The notes beneath the pieces were generated by a model. The model made no database searches. It was given only the letters and a program-made list of their open reading frames with translations, and was not told the origin of the DNA. 64,000 nt of DNA. It comes from JBBRCX01 sp038204465 (GTDB lineage Bacteria > Planctomycetota > Phycisphaerae > Tepidisphaerales > Tepidisphaeraceae). The stretch lies in NCBI GenBank assembly GCA_038204465.1, contig JBBRCX010000003.1, positions 29,433-93,432 of the forward strand, read 5' to 3'. The position numbers and the translations under genes are program-made. This document shows, piece by piece, positions 34,871 through 44,135 of the stretch (its first letter is position 1; every line of letters starts with the position of its first letter).

Positions 34871-37543
34871 ATGGATTCTCGAGTGCGACTGATCCTCGCC
34901 ACTTTTCTTGTCGCGGCTGTCGGCTGCGCGCCGCGACGGCAAGCACCCTGGTCCACGCCCACGCCGGCGACGACTCGGCCAGCCGATCCGCTGTCGCTTC
35001 TCGCATTGGATGAAATCCTGCCGAGGCCGGCGCTCGTCCCCGCGACTCGACCCTCGACCGGGCCTTCGCAGCCGCCGCTGGATGCGCTGGTGCTGTTCGC
35101 CAGGGCGCGCGAGAACATTCTTGCGAATCGGCGATTCACCGCGATCAACCTTCTCGAGCGCGCGATCCAACTCGATCCCAACAGCTTCGAGCTCTACAAC
35201 ACTCTCGGCTGGACGTACCAGGGGAGCGGGGGCAACGACCGCAAGGCACTGGCGGCTTTCGAGAAGGCCGCTGCGATCGATCCTGACCACCTGGAGCTTC
35301 AGCTCGAGCTGGGCCGGCAGTATCTGGCGGCCGGCAACGTCGATCTGGCGGTCCGGCGCCTCCGACTGGCGCTGCAGACGCGCGAGTATGGTTCGGATGA
35401 AGCGCAGGCGGCGCTGGCGGACTTTTTTCTGGCGCGGGCGCTGCAGCAGGGTGGGTACGACCGCGCTGCGCTGGACCAGTACAGCCGGCTGCTCGCCCGG
35501 GTGAAGAACCACCCGACGGCGCTGGCGTCGGACCCGCGGCTTGCATACCTGATCTCCGATCGGCTGCAGGCCGACGTGGGTGATCTGCACGCCAGGCGCG
35601 GCAATTACGAGGAGGCGTTGCGGGCGTACGAGCTTGCCGCCGGCGGGTCGAATGCGGATTTCGACCTGGAGTCGCGAGTGGTTCGGGCGCTGGCCGCGCT
35701 GGGGCGGGACGAAGAGGCGGCCCGCCGGGCGGCGGATGCCGTGGGCCGGTCGCATGCCAGCCCGGAATCGATCGCCCTGCTGCGCGAGGTCTATCGCAAG
35801 CTGGGCAGCGAGTCGGCGGCGTCGAACGAATTGGAGCGCCTTCACGAGCGCAATCCAGCGGACCGCTCCATCCTGTTCGCCCTGGTTGACCTGCTCCGCG
35901 CCGATCGGCATTTCGACCAGGCGGAGCGCATCCTCGAGCAGGCATCCGCTTCGCGCCCATCCGACATCCAGGCGATGCGCCGGCGTGTGGAGCTTCGCGT
36001 GGAGCGTGGAGACAGCGCCGCCGCCGCGACCCTGCTGATCGAGTTCAGCGCCCGCGCGCCGTGGCTGGTCCCGGAGGTGACGCCACTGTGGTCGAGCGTG
36101 CTCCGCCCGGGCTCGCGCCTTCGCGAGAACGATTTGCGCAAGCTGAAGGTGAGCTCGGAAGCGCGTGCCTCCCAGTTTTACTGGTCTGCGAAGCTGGCCG
36201 AGGTGGCGGGCCGGCGGGCTTCGGTCATGCGCGACCTGCAGGCAGCGGTGGCGGTGAGCCCGCCGTTCGCGCCTGCCTATCGCGACCTGCTCCGGCAAGT
36301 CCAGTCGCGGAAGGATTTGAAGGCGGAAGAGGTCAGAGCCTTCGCGAACAAGCTCATCTCGGCCGCCTCCGAGGCGGGGGATCACGCGCTTGCGGCCGAA
36401 CTGCGCGGGTCGATGGCGCTGGCTGCGAAGGACGCCGAAGGCGCCGCAGTGGCGTATAAGGAAGCGTTGCAGCTCGGCGAAAGATCGGCGGAAGTCGCCC
36501 TCTACCAAGCGCTCGCGCTTCGGGCGGCGGGTCATGAAGATGGGTCCGAGCAGCTGTTCTGGACGCTCCTGAGCGACCATCCCTATTATGAAGAAGCATA
36601 TGCAATTCTCTACAATTACTACCTTGAGGGATCCGCGCAGGCGAAGGCCCAGCGCGTGCTGAAGACGTGGCTGGGCGCGATGCCGGAGAGCAGTGCGGCC
36701 CAGGTTGAGCAGGCGAAGCTGTATTACCGCCAGGGTCGCGAAAGCAACGCCGAATCGATCTTGCTGCGGCTTCTGCGCGACGATGCCAGCAGCCCGCTGG
36801 TGCTGGCGGCATTGCAGTGGTTCTACGCGCAGGCGGGGCATCTGGAGCGCCTCCTCCCGAAGCTGGAGGAGCAGTTCGCGAGGCAGCCGCAGAACCTTTC
36901 TCTGGCCGCCGCGCTGGTGGAGATCTATTCGGCGCAGAGTCTTCGGTCCGACGCTTCGCGCGTGCTCGACACGGTTCGTTCGGCGGCAGCGGGAGACCCT
37001 GAAGTGCTCTATGCCGTCGCCCATCTGTTCGCACGGATCGAGCAGAAGGAAACCTCGGAGCAGGTGCTGCAGCAGGTGCTGCACCTGGAGCCGGACCACC
37101 CACCGGCAAGCAACGATCTGGGTTACACGTGGGGCGAAGCCGGGAAGAACCTGGACCAGGCCGAAGCGCTGACACGGCAGGCGGTGAAATCGGAGCCGGA
37201 CAATCAGTCGTTCCTCGACAGCCTCGGGTGGGTACTTTACAAGCGCGGCAAGTTTGACGAGGCCCGGCGCTACCTGCAGGAGGCCATCGGGATGGGGGAG
37301 CCCGACCCGGTTATCCTCGACCACATGGGCGATCTGCTGTATCGGCAAGGGGATGCCAAGGCCGCCGGGGAGCGGTGGCAGCAGGCGTCGGAGCGCCTGG
37401 ATGACTCGGAAGAGGACCGCGGCGACCTGAAGCAGCTTCGTCTTCAACTCGAGAAGAAGAACAAACAGCTCAAAGGCAGCCAGCCGGTCAATGTAGCTCC
37501 GGTCACGGAGACTCCGGCGCGCTCGGCCGCTGCCCAACACTGA
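34871..37543 (+). CDS. Large TPR-repeat lipoprotein
   Basis: An 890-residue protein with a lipoprotein signal (VAAVGC, Cys about residue 18) and many tetratricopeptide repeats. Clear repeats are at residues 75-150 (INLLERAIQLDPNSFELYNTLG, KALAAFEKAAAIDPDHLELQLELG) and near the C-terminus (LGWVLYKRGKFDEARRYLQEAIG); the middle is a weaker helical array. TPR lipoproteins of this kind scaffold envelope assemblies, but the partner is unknown. A TTG two codons upstream is also open. YebC follows after 87 bp. Confidence 0.85.
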   Translation: MDSRVRLILATFLVAAVGCAPRRQAPWSTPTPATTRPADPLSLLALDEILPRPALVPATRPSTGPSQPPLDALVLFARARENILANRRFTAINLLERAIQLDPNSFELYNTLGWTYQGSGGNDRKALAAFEKAAAIDPDHLELQLELGRQYLAAGNVDLAVRRLRLALQTREYGSDEAQAALADFFLARALQQGGYDRAALDQYSRLLARVKNHPTALASDPRLAYLISDRLQADVGDLHARRGNYEEALRAYELAAGGSNADFDLESRVVRALAALGRDEEAARRAADAVGRSHASPESIALLREVYRKLGSESAASNELERLHERNPADRSILFALVDLLRADRHFDQAERILEQASASRPSDIQAMRRRVELRVERGDSAAAATLLIEFSARAPWLVPEVTPLWSSVLRPGSRLRENDLRKLKVSSEARASQFYWSAKLAEVAGRRASVMRDLQAAVAVSPPFAPAYRDLLRQVQSRKDLKAEEVRAFANKLISAASEAGDHALAAELRGSMALAAKDAEGAAVAYKEALQLGERSAEVALYQALALRAAGHEDGSEQLFWTLLSDHPYYEEAYAILYNYYLEGSAQAKAQRVLKTWLGAMPESSAAQVEQAKLYYRQGRESNAESILLRLLRDDASSPLVLAALQWFYAQAGHLERLLPKLEEQFARQPQNLSLAAALVEIYSAQSLRSDASRVLDTVRSAAAGDPEVLYAVAHLFARIEQKETSEQVLQQVLHLEPDHPPASNDLGYTWGEAGKNLDQAEALTRQAVKSEPDNQSFLDSLGWVLYKRGKFDEARRYLQEAIGMGEPDPVILDHMGDLLYRQGDAKAAGERWQQASERLDDSEEDRGDLKQLRLQLEKKNKQLKGSQPVNVAPVTETPARSAAAQH

Positions 37544-37630
37544 GGCGTCGTCTTGTGAGCTGTTTGATTGCGGCGATGGGCGATTTATGCTTAGCGATGT
37601 TGGTTAGTTTGGCATGGCAGAGGAGAGACG

Positions 37631-38365
37631 ATGGCCGGACACAGTCACTGGTCGAAGATCAAGCGTGCCAAAGGCGCTACCGACGCTAAGCGCGGCAAGA
37701 TCTGGAGCAAGATCGCACGGAAGATCATCATCGCGGCCAAGGGGGGCGGCGACCCGCGCGACAACCTCTCGCTGCGCTATGTGATTGATGAGGCCAAGGC
37801 CGCCAACATGCCCAAGGACACGATCGAGAAAGCGATCGCGAAAGGGACGGGCGAGCTGGGCGCTGAGAACTACGAGGCCGCCACCTATGAAGGTTATGCG
37901 CCGGGCGGCGTTGCCATCCTGATTGATGCCCTGACCAATAACCGCTCGCGCACCGCCCCCGAGCTGCGCACGACGTTCGAGCGGCATGGCGGAACCCTCG
38001 CCAACAGCGGTTCGGTTGCTTTTCAATTCACCAAGCAGGGTGTGATCACCATCAAGGCGGACGTCATTGCCGAGGATGAGCTGTTGGAGGCCGCGCTCGA
38101 AGCAGGCGCGGAGGACGTGAAGAACGAAGTCGAGGTTTATGAAGTGCTGACGACGCCCGTGGCGTACCTGAGGGTGAAGGAAGCGCTGACGGCGGCGAAG
38201 ATTCCGATCGAAGCCGCCGAGATCGCCCACCTGCCGGGCAGCACGGTCCCTGTGGAAGTGGAAGCCGCCCAGAAACTCCTGCGGCTGATCGACGCGCTCG
38301 AAGACAACGACGACGTGCAATCGGTCTCGCACAATGCGGAGATCCCGGAGTCGGTGACGGTCTAG
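37631..38365 (+). CDS. YebC/PmpR family protein
   Basis: A 244-residue member of the YebC/TACO1 family, starting with the conserved AGHSHWSKIKRAKGATDAKRG block, followed by the three usual domains (NMPKDTIEKAIAKGTG; YEGYAPGGVAILIDALTDN-like; SVAFQFTKQG). Members act either as DNA-binding regulators or, as recently found, to help ribosomes through proline stretches; which applies here cannot be told. In many bacteria ruvC follows; here the next gene is convergent. Confidence 0.93.
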   Translation: MAGHSHWSKIKRAKGATDAKRGKIWSKIARKIIIAAKGGGDPRDNLSLRYVIDEAKAANMPKDTIEKAIAKGTGELGAENYEAATYEGYAPGGVAILIDALTNNRSRTAPELRTTFERHGGTLANSGSVAFQFTKQGVITIKADVIAEDELLEAALEAGAEDVKNEVEVYEVLTTPVAYLRVKEALTAAKIPIEAAEIAHLPGSTVPVEVEAAQKLLRLIDALEDNDDVQSVSHNAEIPESVTV

Positions 38366-38379
38366 GGCTCGGTTCTCCG

Positions 38380-39507
38380 CTAGTTCTCGACGCCGTCGCT
38401 GGTCTTCGTGGTGAGATCGATGGGCGCTGTGGCGGTTGCCTGGTCCCACGCCTGCCGCCACACGCGCTCGACCCGCTTGACGGCCCACGCCATTTGATAG
38501 GCCTTCAGCTGCAGGACTGTCATCTGCTTCGCGTGGTACACGCCCTTGAAATGGAAGAACGCGCTCGCGTTGAAGCGATCGGTCGGTTGTCCCTTTTCGT
38601 CCGTGTAGGCGGCGAGGCCCGCACGCCCGATCATCGGCAGGGCATCATAGCTGACGAGGGCAACCTCGAGCGTGGCGGTCCAGGGGTCGTCCGACTTTGC
38701 GGGGTCCTTCAGCTCGGCCAGGCTTTGCTCAAGTGAATTCCAGAACTCTTTGCGGAGCTCCGGGTAATCGTCCAGATCGTCATCAACGAGCCGGTACTCC
38801 ATGTTAGCGTGAATATTCGGGGCTCGCAGGGGATTCGGGAAATAGCTCGCGCTCTTGTAATCGACCGTAGCGTGATGCGGCTGGGTATTGTCCTCGAGGT
38901 AGTGCGCCAGGAAGCCCGCCCACTTGGCCGCATGCTCGTCGCGAGGGTATTGGCCCGGCTCATCGGAGAGGCGTTTTTCACGCAAAGACTTCACCAGCTC
39001 GCCGAAGCATTGTTCCACGCGGAATGGCAGCATGCCGGCGCGCTGGTAGCGCGCATCGTGGTAATCCCGGGGGAAGGATTCGATGCCCGGCTTATGGGAA
39101 AGGTCTTCGGCGTAGGTGCGCTTCGTTTCGTCAGGCATGAAGAATTCGAGGCCGATGAAGTGCATCAGGTGCTCCGGCGCCTGGAACGGCTCGAGCTTGA
39201 TTTCCGCGCCGGGCTTCTCGAGCATCGCGTTCATATCCGGGATGGTGGCCCAGAATCCAACGCCTGCTGCCCCGCGCGGAAAGATCCCCACGCGCTGCTC
39301 GAGCAAAAATAGTTTCTCGTCCTGGCGGTCCCGCAGGTCGGGGGCCGCCCGGCGGAGCCAGTGCTTCATTGCTTCTGGGGTACTGGGATCGGCGATGAGC
39401 TCTTCGGCCGCGAGCCGCGTCAGCAGGACGTGCTCCTTCGTGCTCCAGGCCAGGAGGCGCGTTGAAAGAAGCAGGATGAGCAGCACCGTCGGGAGAAGTT
39501 TTTGCAA
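38380..39507 (-). CDS. S1/P1 nuclease-phospholipase C fold protein, secreted
   Basis: 375 residues. The signal peptide ends before a tryptophan (LLAWSTKEHVLLT), and in this zinc-enzyme fold the mature N-terminal Trp is itself a metal ligand. Further ligands fit the H in TKEHVLL, HLMHFIG, HYLEDNTQPHHATVD. This pattern is that of S1/P1 nucleases and zinc-dependent phospholipase C. Substrate class is open; the length is above P1 nuclease (~270). It converges on yebC with a 14-bp gap. chrA lies upstream on the same strand. Confidence 0.75.
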   Translation of the reverse strand: MQKLLPTVLLILLLSTRLLAWSTKEHVLLTRLAAEELIADPSTPEAMKHWLRRAAPDLRDRQDEKLFLLEQRVGIFPRGAAGVGFWATIPDMNAMLEKPGAEIKLEPFQAPEHLMHFIGLEFFMPDETKRTYAEDLSHKPGIESFPRDYHDARYQRAGMLPFRVEQCFGELVKSLREKRLSDEPGQYPRDEHAAKWAGFLAHYLEDNTQPHHATVDYKSASYFPNPLRAPNIHANMEYRLVDDDLDDYPELRKEFWNSLEQSLAELKDPAKSDDPWTATLEVALVSYDALPMIGRAGLAAYTDEKGQPTDRFNASAFFHFKGVYHAKQMTVLQLKAYQMAWAVKRVERVWRQAWDQATATAPIDLTTKTSDGVEN

Positions 39508-39558
39508 GCGTGCCTCCGTGGTGATGTCGTGAACGCCGGTCGCGCATGTTAAGCGCCA

Positions 39559-40803
39559 TCACCCGATTGTCGCGAGCCAGCCCACCGCGCCGGCGATGAG
39601 GATCAGCCACGCGGCGTTCACCCTCCACACCAGCACCGCCACCAGGGCTGCAATAGCAATCAAAATGCCGAGCCGATCGTGCAGCGCCACCATCCCGAGC
39701 CTCACCGTGACGGCGACGATTAATGCTACGACGGCGGCATTCATTCCATCCAGCGCGCCGCGCGCGAAGCGGTTCCTGCGCAACCGCGGCAGCAGTGGAC
39801 CGAGCAGCGCCACGAAGACAAACGATGGAAGGAAGATGGCCGCGGTCGTCACCAGCGCCGTCAGGACCGCGCCGGCGATGGTCCCAAAGAGGCGTTCGCC
39901 GCAGACGTAGCCGATGAACGTGGCGGTAGTGAGCAGCGGACCTGGCGTCACCTGGCCGACTGCGATCGCGTCCAACAACTGCTGCGGCGTCAGCCAGGCC
40001 GGTCGCGCGTCCACCAGTCCGCTCTGCAGGTAACTCACCAGCACGTAGCCGCTGCCGAAGAGGGTCGCTCCAACCTTGAGGAAGAACAGCGCGAGCCGGA
40101 GCACTTCGCTGAGTCGCACTGCCGAGCCACTCGCGAACGGAAGGAAGAAGACGCTGAACAGCGGCAGTCGGACGCGCGCGGGGCGGCCGCGCCACACCAC
40201 CCCAACGACTGCGGCGGTGGCGAGGATCAACAATTCGGGTTGCAGGCGGGGCGAGCGCTGCAGGAGAAACGCGGCCATCAACGCCCCCGCGCCGAGCAGA
40301 GTGGTGAAGGTATCCCTGACCGCGGCTCGCGCGAATCTCCAGGCGGCGACCGCGAGGATGGCTACGACCGCCGCGCTGACGCCCTGAAGGAAGTGCTGCC
40401 ACTGCGGCAGGGTGCCGAAGCGGACATAGGCCCAGGCGATCGGGAGGATGATCAGCACGGCGGGGAGAATGAAGCAACTGCCGGCCACAAGGAGGCCGGC
40501 GAAACCGGCGCGGATCAATCCGAGGTGGATCGCGAGCTCGGTGGAGTTAGGGCCAGGGATGAAGTTCAGCGTCGAGACCAGGTCGAGAAAATGCTCCCGG
40601 TCGATCCATCGGCGCCGGCGCACCACCTCGTCTTCCATCATCGCGGTATGAACCGCTGGGCCCCCAAACGCGGTGAAGCCGAGACGTGTGAAGAGCAGAG
40701 CGATCTCGCGCAGGCGGCGTCCGAGAGGCAGTTCCGCTTCGTCGTTCTCAAGCCTGGTTGGAGCTGAGGTTCCCTGTGACATCGCGCGCGAGGTTGTAAT
40801 CAT
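39559..40803 (-). CDS. chrA: Chromate transporter, CHR family (long, fused form)
   Basis: A 414-residue membrane protein with two homologous CHR halves. The first half has FTRLGFTAFGGPAVHTAMM and FIPGPNSTELAIHLG; the second has FFLKVGATLFGSGYVLVSYL and VGQVTPGPLLTTATFIG. This two-half layout is the long-chain ChrA that exports chromate by proton antiport; other anions cannot be excluded. About 10-12 hydrophobic segments are visible. It could start at 40803 or 40782. No chrB regulator is next to it; a LuxR-type gene lies 34 bp downstream of... the opposite end (upstream neighbour on this strand at 40837). Confidence 0.88.
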   Translation of the reverse strand: MITTSRAMSQGTSAPTRLENDEAELPLGRRLREIALLFTRLGFTAFGGPAVHTAMMEDEVVRRRRWIDREHFLDLVSTLNFIPGPNSTELAIHLGLIRAGFAGLLVAGSCFILPAVLIILPIAWAYVRFGTLPQWQHFLQGVSAAVVAILAVAAWRFARAAVRDTFTTLLGAGALMAAFLLQRSPRLQPELLILATAAVVGVVWRGRPARVRLPLFSVFFLPFASGSAVRLSEVLRLALFFLKVGATLFGSGYVLVSYLQSGLVDARPAWLTPQQLLDAIAVGQVTPGPLLTTATFIGYVCGERLFGTIAGAVLTALVTTAAIFLPSFVFVALLGPLLPRLRRNRFARGALDGMNAAVVALIVAVTVRLGMVALHDRLGILIAIAALVAVLVWRVNAAWLILIAGAVGWLATIG

Positions 40804-40836
40804 GCCCGGCGCCGGGAACCAGCGTTGGGGCGCGTA

Positions 40837-41586
40837 TTATTTCCTTACCCAACGGGCGAGCAACTCGCTTCGGCTGGAGACGCCGAAGTGACGGTGCAGC
40901 GCCTTGACGTAGTGGTGCACGGTGTTATGGCTCAGCCGCAATTGGGCCGCGACCTGTTTCTCGCTGTGGCCGGCCAGGAGGTATTGAAGCGTTTGCCGCT
41001 GCCGGGGCGAGAGCGCGAGCGCGTCAGGGCGCGAAAGTATGACATCGGGCTGGTAAATCCACTGAAACTCGGAATGCAGCAGCCGAACCATTGCCAGATC
41101 GCGGGGCGTGAAAGGGCGTCGGCTAGCAAGGCGCCGCAGCACAACGCAGGCGACGAGCCGCGTTCCCGGAAACGGAAGGAAGGAGAACAGGTACTGCCCG
41201 GCCGGTGAGTTCTTTTTTCCGGATCGAATGGTGGCGTACCAAGCTGTGGTGTGGACCTCGTCGGGATTCGGTCGGGCCAGAGATCGCGCCGCGCGGCGGA
41301 CGAACTCATTCCAGGGCAGCAGAGGGGCCTCGTTCGTTTCGTCGTCCGCCGGCAGTTTGCCACGAGCGGGCGGCGTGCGCACCGCCGCGACGGTCGTGCG
41401 TCGGGCAGTGGTTCGTGCAAAGTGGGCGACCACTGAAGCGCCGCAGGTGGCCCCAATGAGTCCGCGGAGCCCTTCGAGCAGTTGGGTCTTTCGCCCGGTG
41501 GGGTCAGCGGCCTCGTGCAGGGCGGCACTAAGGGTCAGCATCGCCTTGACGTGGCCGATGCGGAAGCTGGTCGGGTCGCTACGCAT
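40837..41586 (-). CDS. LuxR-type transcriptional regulator with N-terminal sensor-like domain
   Basis: A 249-residue protein. The C-terminal HTH reads LSPRQRQTLQYLLAG, EKQVAAQLRLSHNTVHHYVKAL, ending in the usual Leu/Arg-rich helix. The N-terminal 170 residues resemble a GAF-like domain of planctomycete LuxR proteins (ending RRPFTPRDLAMVRLLH). A receiver domain is absent. The ATG at 41586 is preferred to a GTG at 41646, because the latter lies inside the ATCACCT...AGGTGAT palindrome. chrA lies 34 bp downstream, so the regulator may control chrA or itself. A shorter paralogue is next door. Confidence 0.8.
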   Translation of the reverse strand: MRSDPTSFRIGHVKAMLTLSAALHEAADPTGRKTQLLEGLRGLIGATCGASVVAHFARTTARRTTVAAVRTPPARGKLPADDETNEAPLLPWNEFVRRAARSLARPNPDEVHTTAWYATIRSGKKNSPAGQYLFSFLPFPGTRLVACVVLRRLASRRPFTPRDLAMVRLLHSEFQWIYQPDVILSRPDALALSPRQRQTLQYLLAGHSEKQVAAQLRLSHNTVHHYVKALHRHFGVSSRSELLARWVRK

Positions 41587-41641
41587 ATCGATGACTCGCC
41601 TCGCGATGCTGAAGTATCGGAAATGAGCGCGGGGCGGGGCT

Positions 41642-41659
41642 ATCACCTAATCAGGTGAT
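41642..41659. promoter_or_regulatory. Palindromic candidate operator upstream of the LuxR gene
   Basis: ATCACCT-AATC-AGGTGAT, a perfect 7-bp inverted repeat with 4-base spacer, 56 bp before the LuxR ATG. It has the form of a dimer-binding site and may serve the adjacent regulators. Confidence 0.5.
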
Positions 41660-41813
41660 TCCACAGGAGATGCGGCAAAAGGGGCGGGCCAGAACGGGCG
41701 AAATGGGGAGCCGGCGACGAGTGGCGAGAACCAAACGCACCATCGCATGGGCGCTCGAGCGGCGGCCAGAAGACCACTGCGCTCAGAATGGCATGGACGG
41801 TCGGTTGCCGGTT

Positions 41814-42272
41814 TTAGAGCAGAGGCATCGGTATCGCCGGCATCTTGGCGCTATGCTCCCGCACAAGGGATTTGGCCGGGGCCCTGGCGAGCGTTTCGGC
41901 CCCACGCTGCCCGCCGGGCGCTCGGACGAAGCGCGCGAGCAGTTCCCCGCGGCTGCAAACGTCAAAGTGCCTGTAGAGGGCCTTCACGTAGACGTGGACT
42001 GTGTGGGGGCTGAGACCGAGTTGCGTCGCAACCTGTTTTTCGCCGTCGCCCGCGAGCAGGCGGGTGAGGGTCTGTCCGAGCCTGGGCGTGAGGCCCGGCG
42101 GCAAGGCTTCGGGCTTTCCCAGCTGTGCGCCCAGAAGGCGGCAGAGGTCCGCGACCATGTGGCGCTTGCGAAGGACCGGGTCGGGCGGGAGTCGCTCGAA
42201 GCGGTTCATGAGGCGCACCATGGCACTGACGTTGCCCATCCTGGGGCGGCGCGAGGGACTGCTTGTCGGCAT
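41814..42272 (-). CDS. Short LuxR-type regulator, paralogue without sensor domain
   Basis: A 152-residue protein whose HTH (LTPRLGQTLTRLLAGDGEKQVATQLGLSPHT at about residues 75-105) is close to that of the neighbouring 249-residue regulator, including VYVKALYRHFDVCSR. The N-terminal sensor-like domain is missing. The ATG at 42272 has AGGAG 8 bases upstream; the open frame extends to 42335 without similarity. The last 30 residues after the HTH are unlike the neighbour. It may be a partial duplicate or a small DNA-binding modulator. Confidence 0.7.
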   Translation of the reverse strand: MPTSSPSRRPRMGNVSAMVRLMNRFERLPPDPVLRKRHMVADLCRLLGAQLGKPEALPPGLTPRLGQTLTRLLAGDGEKQVATQLGLSPHTVHVYVKALYRHFDVCSRGELLARFVRAPGGQRGAETLARAPAKSLVREHSAKMPAIPMPLL

Positions 42273-42534
42273 GCTGTGGCTCCTGCTCCATCCCCGAACA
42301 TTGGGGCCACCGCGACGATGTGATTCCCCCGTCATCCCCTAAACAGGCGACTGGTCTCCCGCCGCCAAGGTGGGACTATACCCGACGCGAGCGCGAGGTG
42401 CCAATTGGTTCGCGGTGTCCAGCCGAAGGGGGCGGCTGGGACGGACGAGCTGCGGCAAAGGGCAGAAGTGAAACTTTTGAAATCTTCACCTCAAGTCCAA
42501 TCGCTTCGAATAGGGCACTGGGGCGGAGGGTTGG

Positions 42535-44049
42535 CTAGAAGCCGGCTTGCGCAATTTCGACTGCCTTGAGCATTGCCTTTGCCTTGCTGATGGTTTCTTC
42601 ATACTCAGCGGCGGGGACGGAGTCGGCGACGACGCCCGCGCCGGCCTGGACATCGAAGACGCCATTTTTCCAGACGATGGTCCGCAGGGCGATGCAGGTG
42701 TCCATGTCGCCGGCAAAGTCGAGGTATCCGACGGCGCCGCCGTAGGGCCCGCGGCGGGTGGGCTCCAGTTCATCGATGATCTGCATCGCGCGGATCTTGG
42801 GCGCGCCGCTGACGGTTCCGACCGGCAGTGAGACGCGCAGCGCATCCAGTGCGGTCATTCCTTCGCGCAGCTCGCCGGTGACGTTGGTGGTGATGTGCAT
42901 CACGTGGCTGTATCGCTCGACTGACATGACGTCGTCCACATGGACGGAACCAATTTTTGCAACGCGGCCAACGTCATTACGGTGCAGGTCGACGAGCATC
43001 ACGTGCTCGGCACGCTCCTTGGGATCTGCGAGCAATTCCGCCTCCAGGGCGTTGTCCTCCTCCGGCGTCTGGCCGCGCTTGCGTGTGCCCGCCAACGGAC
43101 GGCTCGTGATCTTTCCGCCCATCACCCGGCAAAGGATCTCCGGGCTGGAGCCGATGAGCGTGCACATCGGACTCTTCAAGTAGAACATGAAAGGAGAGGG
43201 GTTGATGATGCGCAGCGCGCGATAGACATCAAACGGATCTGCGTCGCTCGGAACCCGAAGGCGTTGGCTGGGGACGAACTGAAAGATATCGCCGGCCTTG
43301 ATGTACTCCTGGCCCTTTGCCACCGACGCCTCGAAATCAGCGCGCTGGAAGTTGCTCTCATACTTGAGGGTGACCGGCCCGCTCGGGTCGATCTCGCCGA
43401 GCCTGGAAGTCGGCGGCTGCTGCAGCCGGGTAACGATCATGTCGATCCGGCGGCAGGCATCGCGATAAGCGTCGGCGGAGCTTCTGCCGCCGGTGATCTC
43501 GGCGTTGGCGACGACCTTGATGGTCTTGTCGACGTGGTCGAAGACCACCAACTCGCCATACAATCCGAACAGGAGGTCCGGGAGACGGCGATCGTCCTTC
43601 GGCGGAGCGGTAAGCTTTTCACCTTCGTAATAGCGGATGGTGTCGTAGCCGGCGTAGCCCACCAACCCGCCGGTGAACGATGGCAGATTTGGGTCGGGGC
43701 GGAAGCGGCGCGGCGGGAGCAGTTTGGCAAGGTCGGCCAGCGGGTCGGACGTGTGGAACTCGCGAGGCAGGTCCTGGCCAGCGACGCCGAATCCGCCGGA
43801 GCTGATGAGCGCGTCGCCACCGCTCACCTGATATACCAGCGAAGGTGAGGCGGCGATGAAGCTGTAACGGGCGATTTTCTCGCCCCCGACCACGCTTTCG
43901 AGCAAAAATGCGTGGGGGTCGCGTCCGAGGACCTCGAAGGCGCTGACGGGCGTGAGCCGGTCGGCGAGCAGTTGCCGATAGACCGGCACGACCTCGTAGC
44001 CTTCAGCCGCCGCGGCAAACGTGTCGATATCGGGAAAGTAGCGCCGCAT
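42535..44049 (-). CDS. trpE: Anthranilate synthase component I
   Basis: A 504-residue TrpE, which makes anthranilate from chorismate with ammonia from TrpG. The N-terminal feedback site shows AFLLESVVGGEKIARYSFI with the LLES tryptophan-binding motif, which argues against PabB. The catalytic C-terminal part has FQFVPSQRL, SPEILCR, PLAGTRKRG, DLHRNDVGRV and GAPKIRAMQIIDELE, all intact. Other trp genes are not in the window. It is divergent from the PTPS gene; the 86-bp gap must hold both promoters. Confidence 0.94.
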   Translation of the reverse strand: MRRYFPDIDTFAAAAEGYEVVPVYRQLLADRLTPVSAFEVLGRDPHAFLLESVVGGEKIARYSFIAASPSLVYQVSGGDALISSGGFGVAGQDLPREFHTSDPLADLAKLLPPRRFRPDPNLPSFTGGLVGYAGYDTIRYYEGEKLTAPPKDDRRLPDLLFGLYGELVVFDHVDKTIKVVANAEITGGRSSADAYRDACRRIDMIVTRLQQPPTSRLGEIDPSGPVTLKYESNFQRADFEASVAKGQEYIKAGDIFQFVPSQRLRVPSDADPFDVYRALRIINPSPFMFYLKSPMCTLIGSSPEILCRVMGGKITSRPLAGTRKRGQTPEEDNALEAELLADPKERAEHVMLVDLHRNDVGRVAKIGSVHVDDVMSVERYSHVMHITTNVTGELREGMTALDALRVSLPVGTVSGAPKIRAMQIIDELEPTRRGPYGGAVGYLDFAGDMDTCIALRTIVWKNGVFDVQAGAGVVADSVPAAEYEETISKAKAMLKAVEIAQAGF

Positions 44050-44135
44050 CAGCCGCTGATTGTAGTGTTCGCGCGAACGAAGGACAGTGAGCAGCGGACG
44101 GCGCCGCTCGTCAACGAGTCGATCGAGAAGCGTTC

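Noticed and set aside
34841..37540. 899-codon open frame opposite the TPR gene
   Set aside because: Antisense shadow caused by GC-rich third codon positions; the TPR repeats on the plus strand are clear.
42470..42510. GTGAA...TTCAC inverted repeat after trpE as a terminator
   Set aside because: The stem is only five pairs, with a long loop and no T-run on the minus strand.
42535..44049. PabB rather than TrpE
   Set aside because: The N-terminal LLES tryptophan-binding motif and overall length favour TrpE, even though a folate-type gene is next to it.
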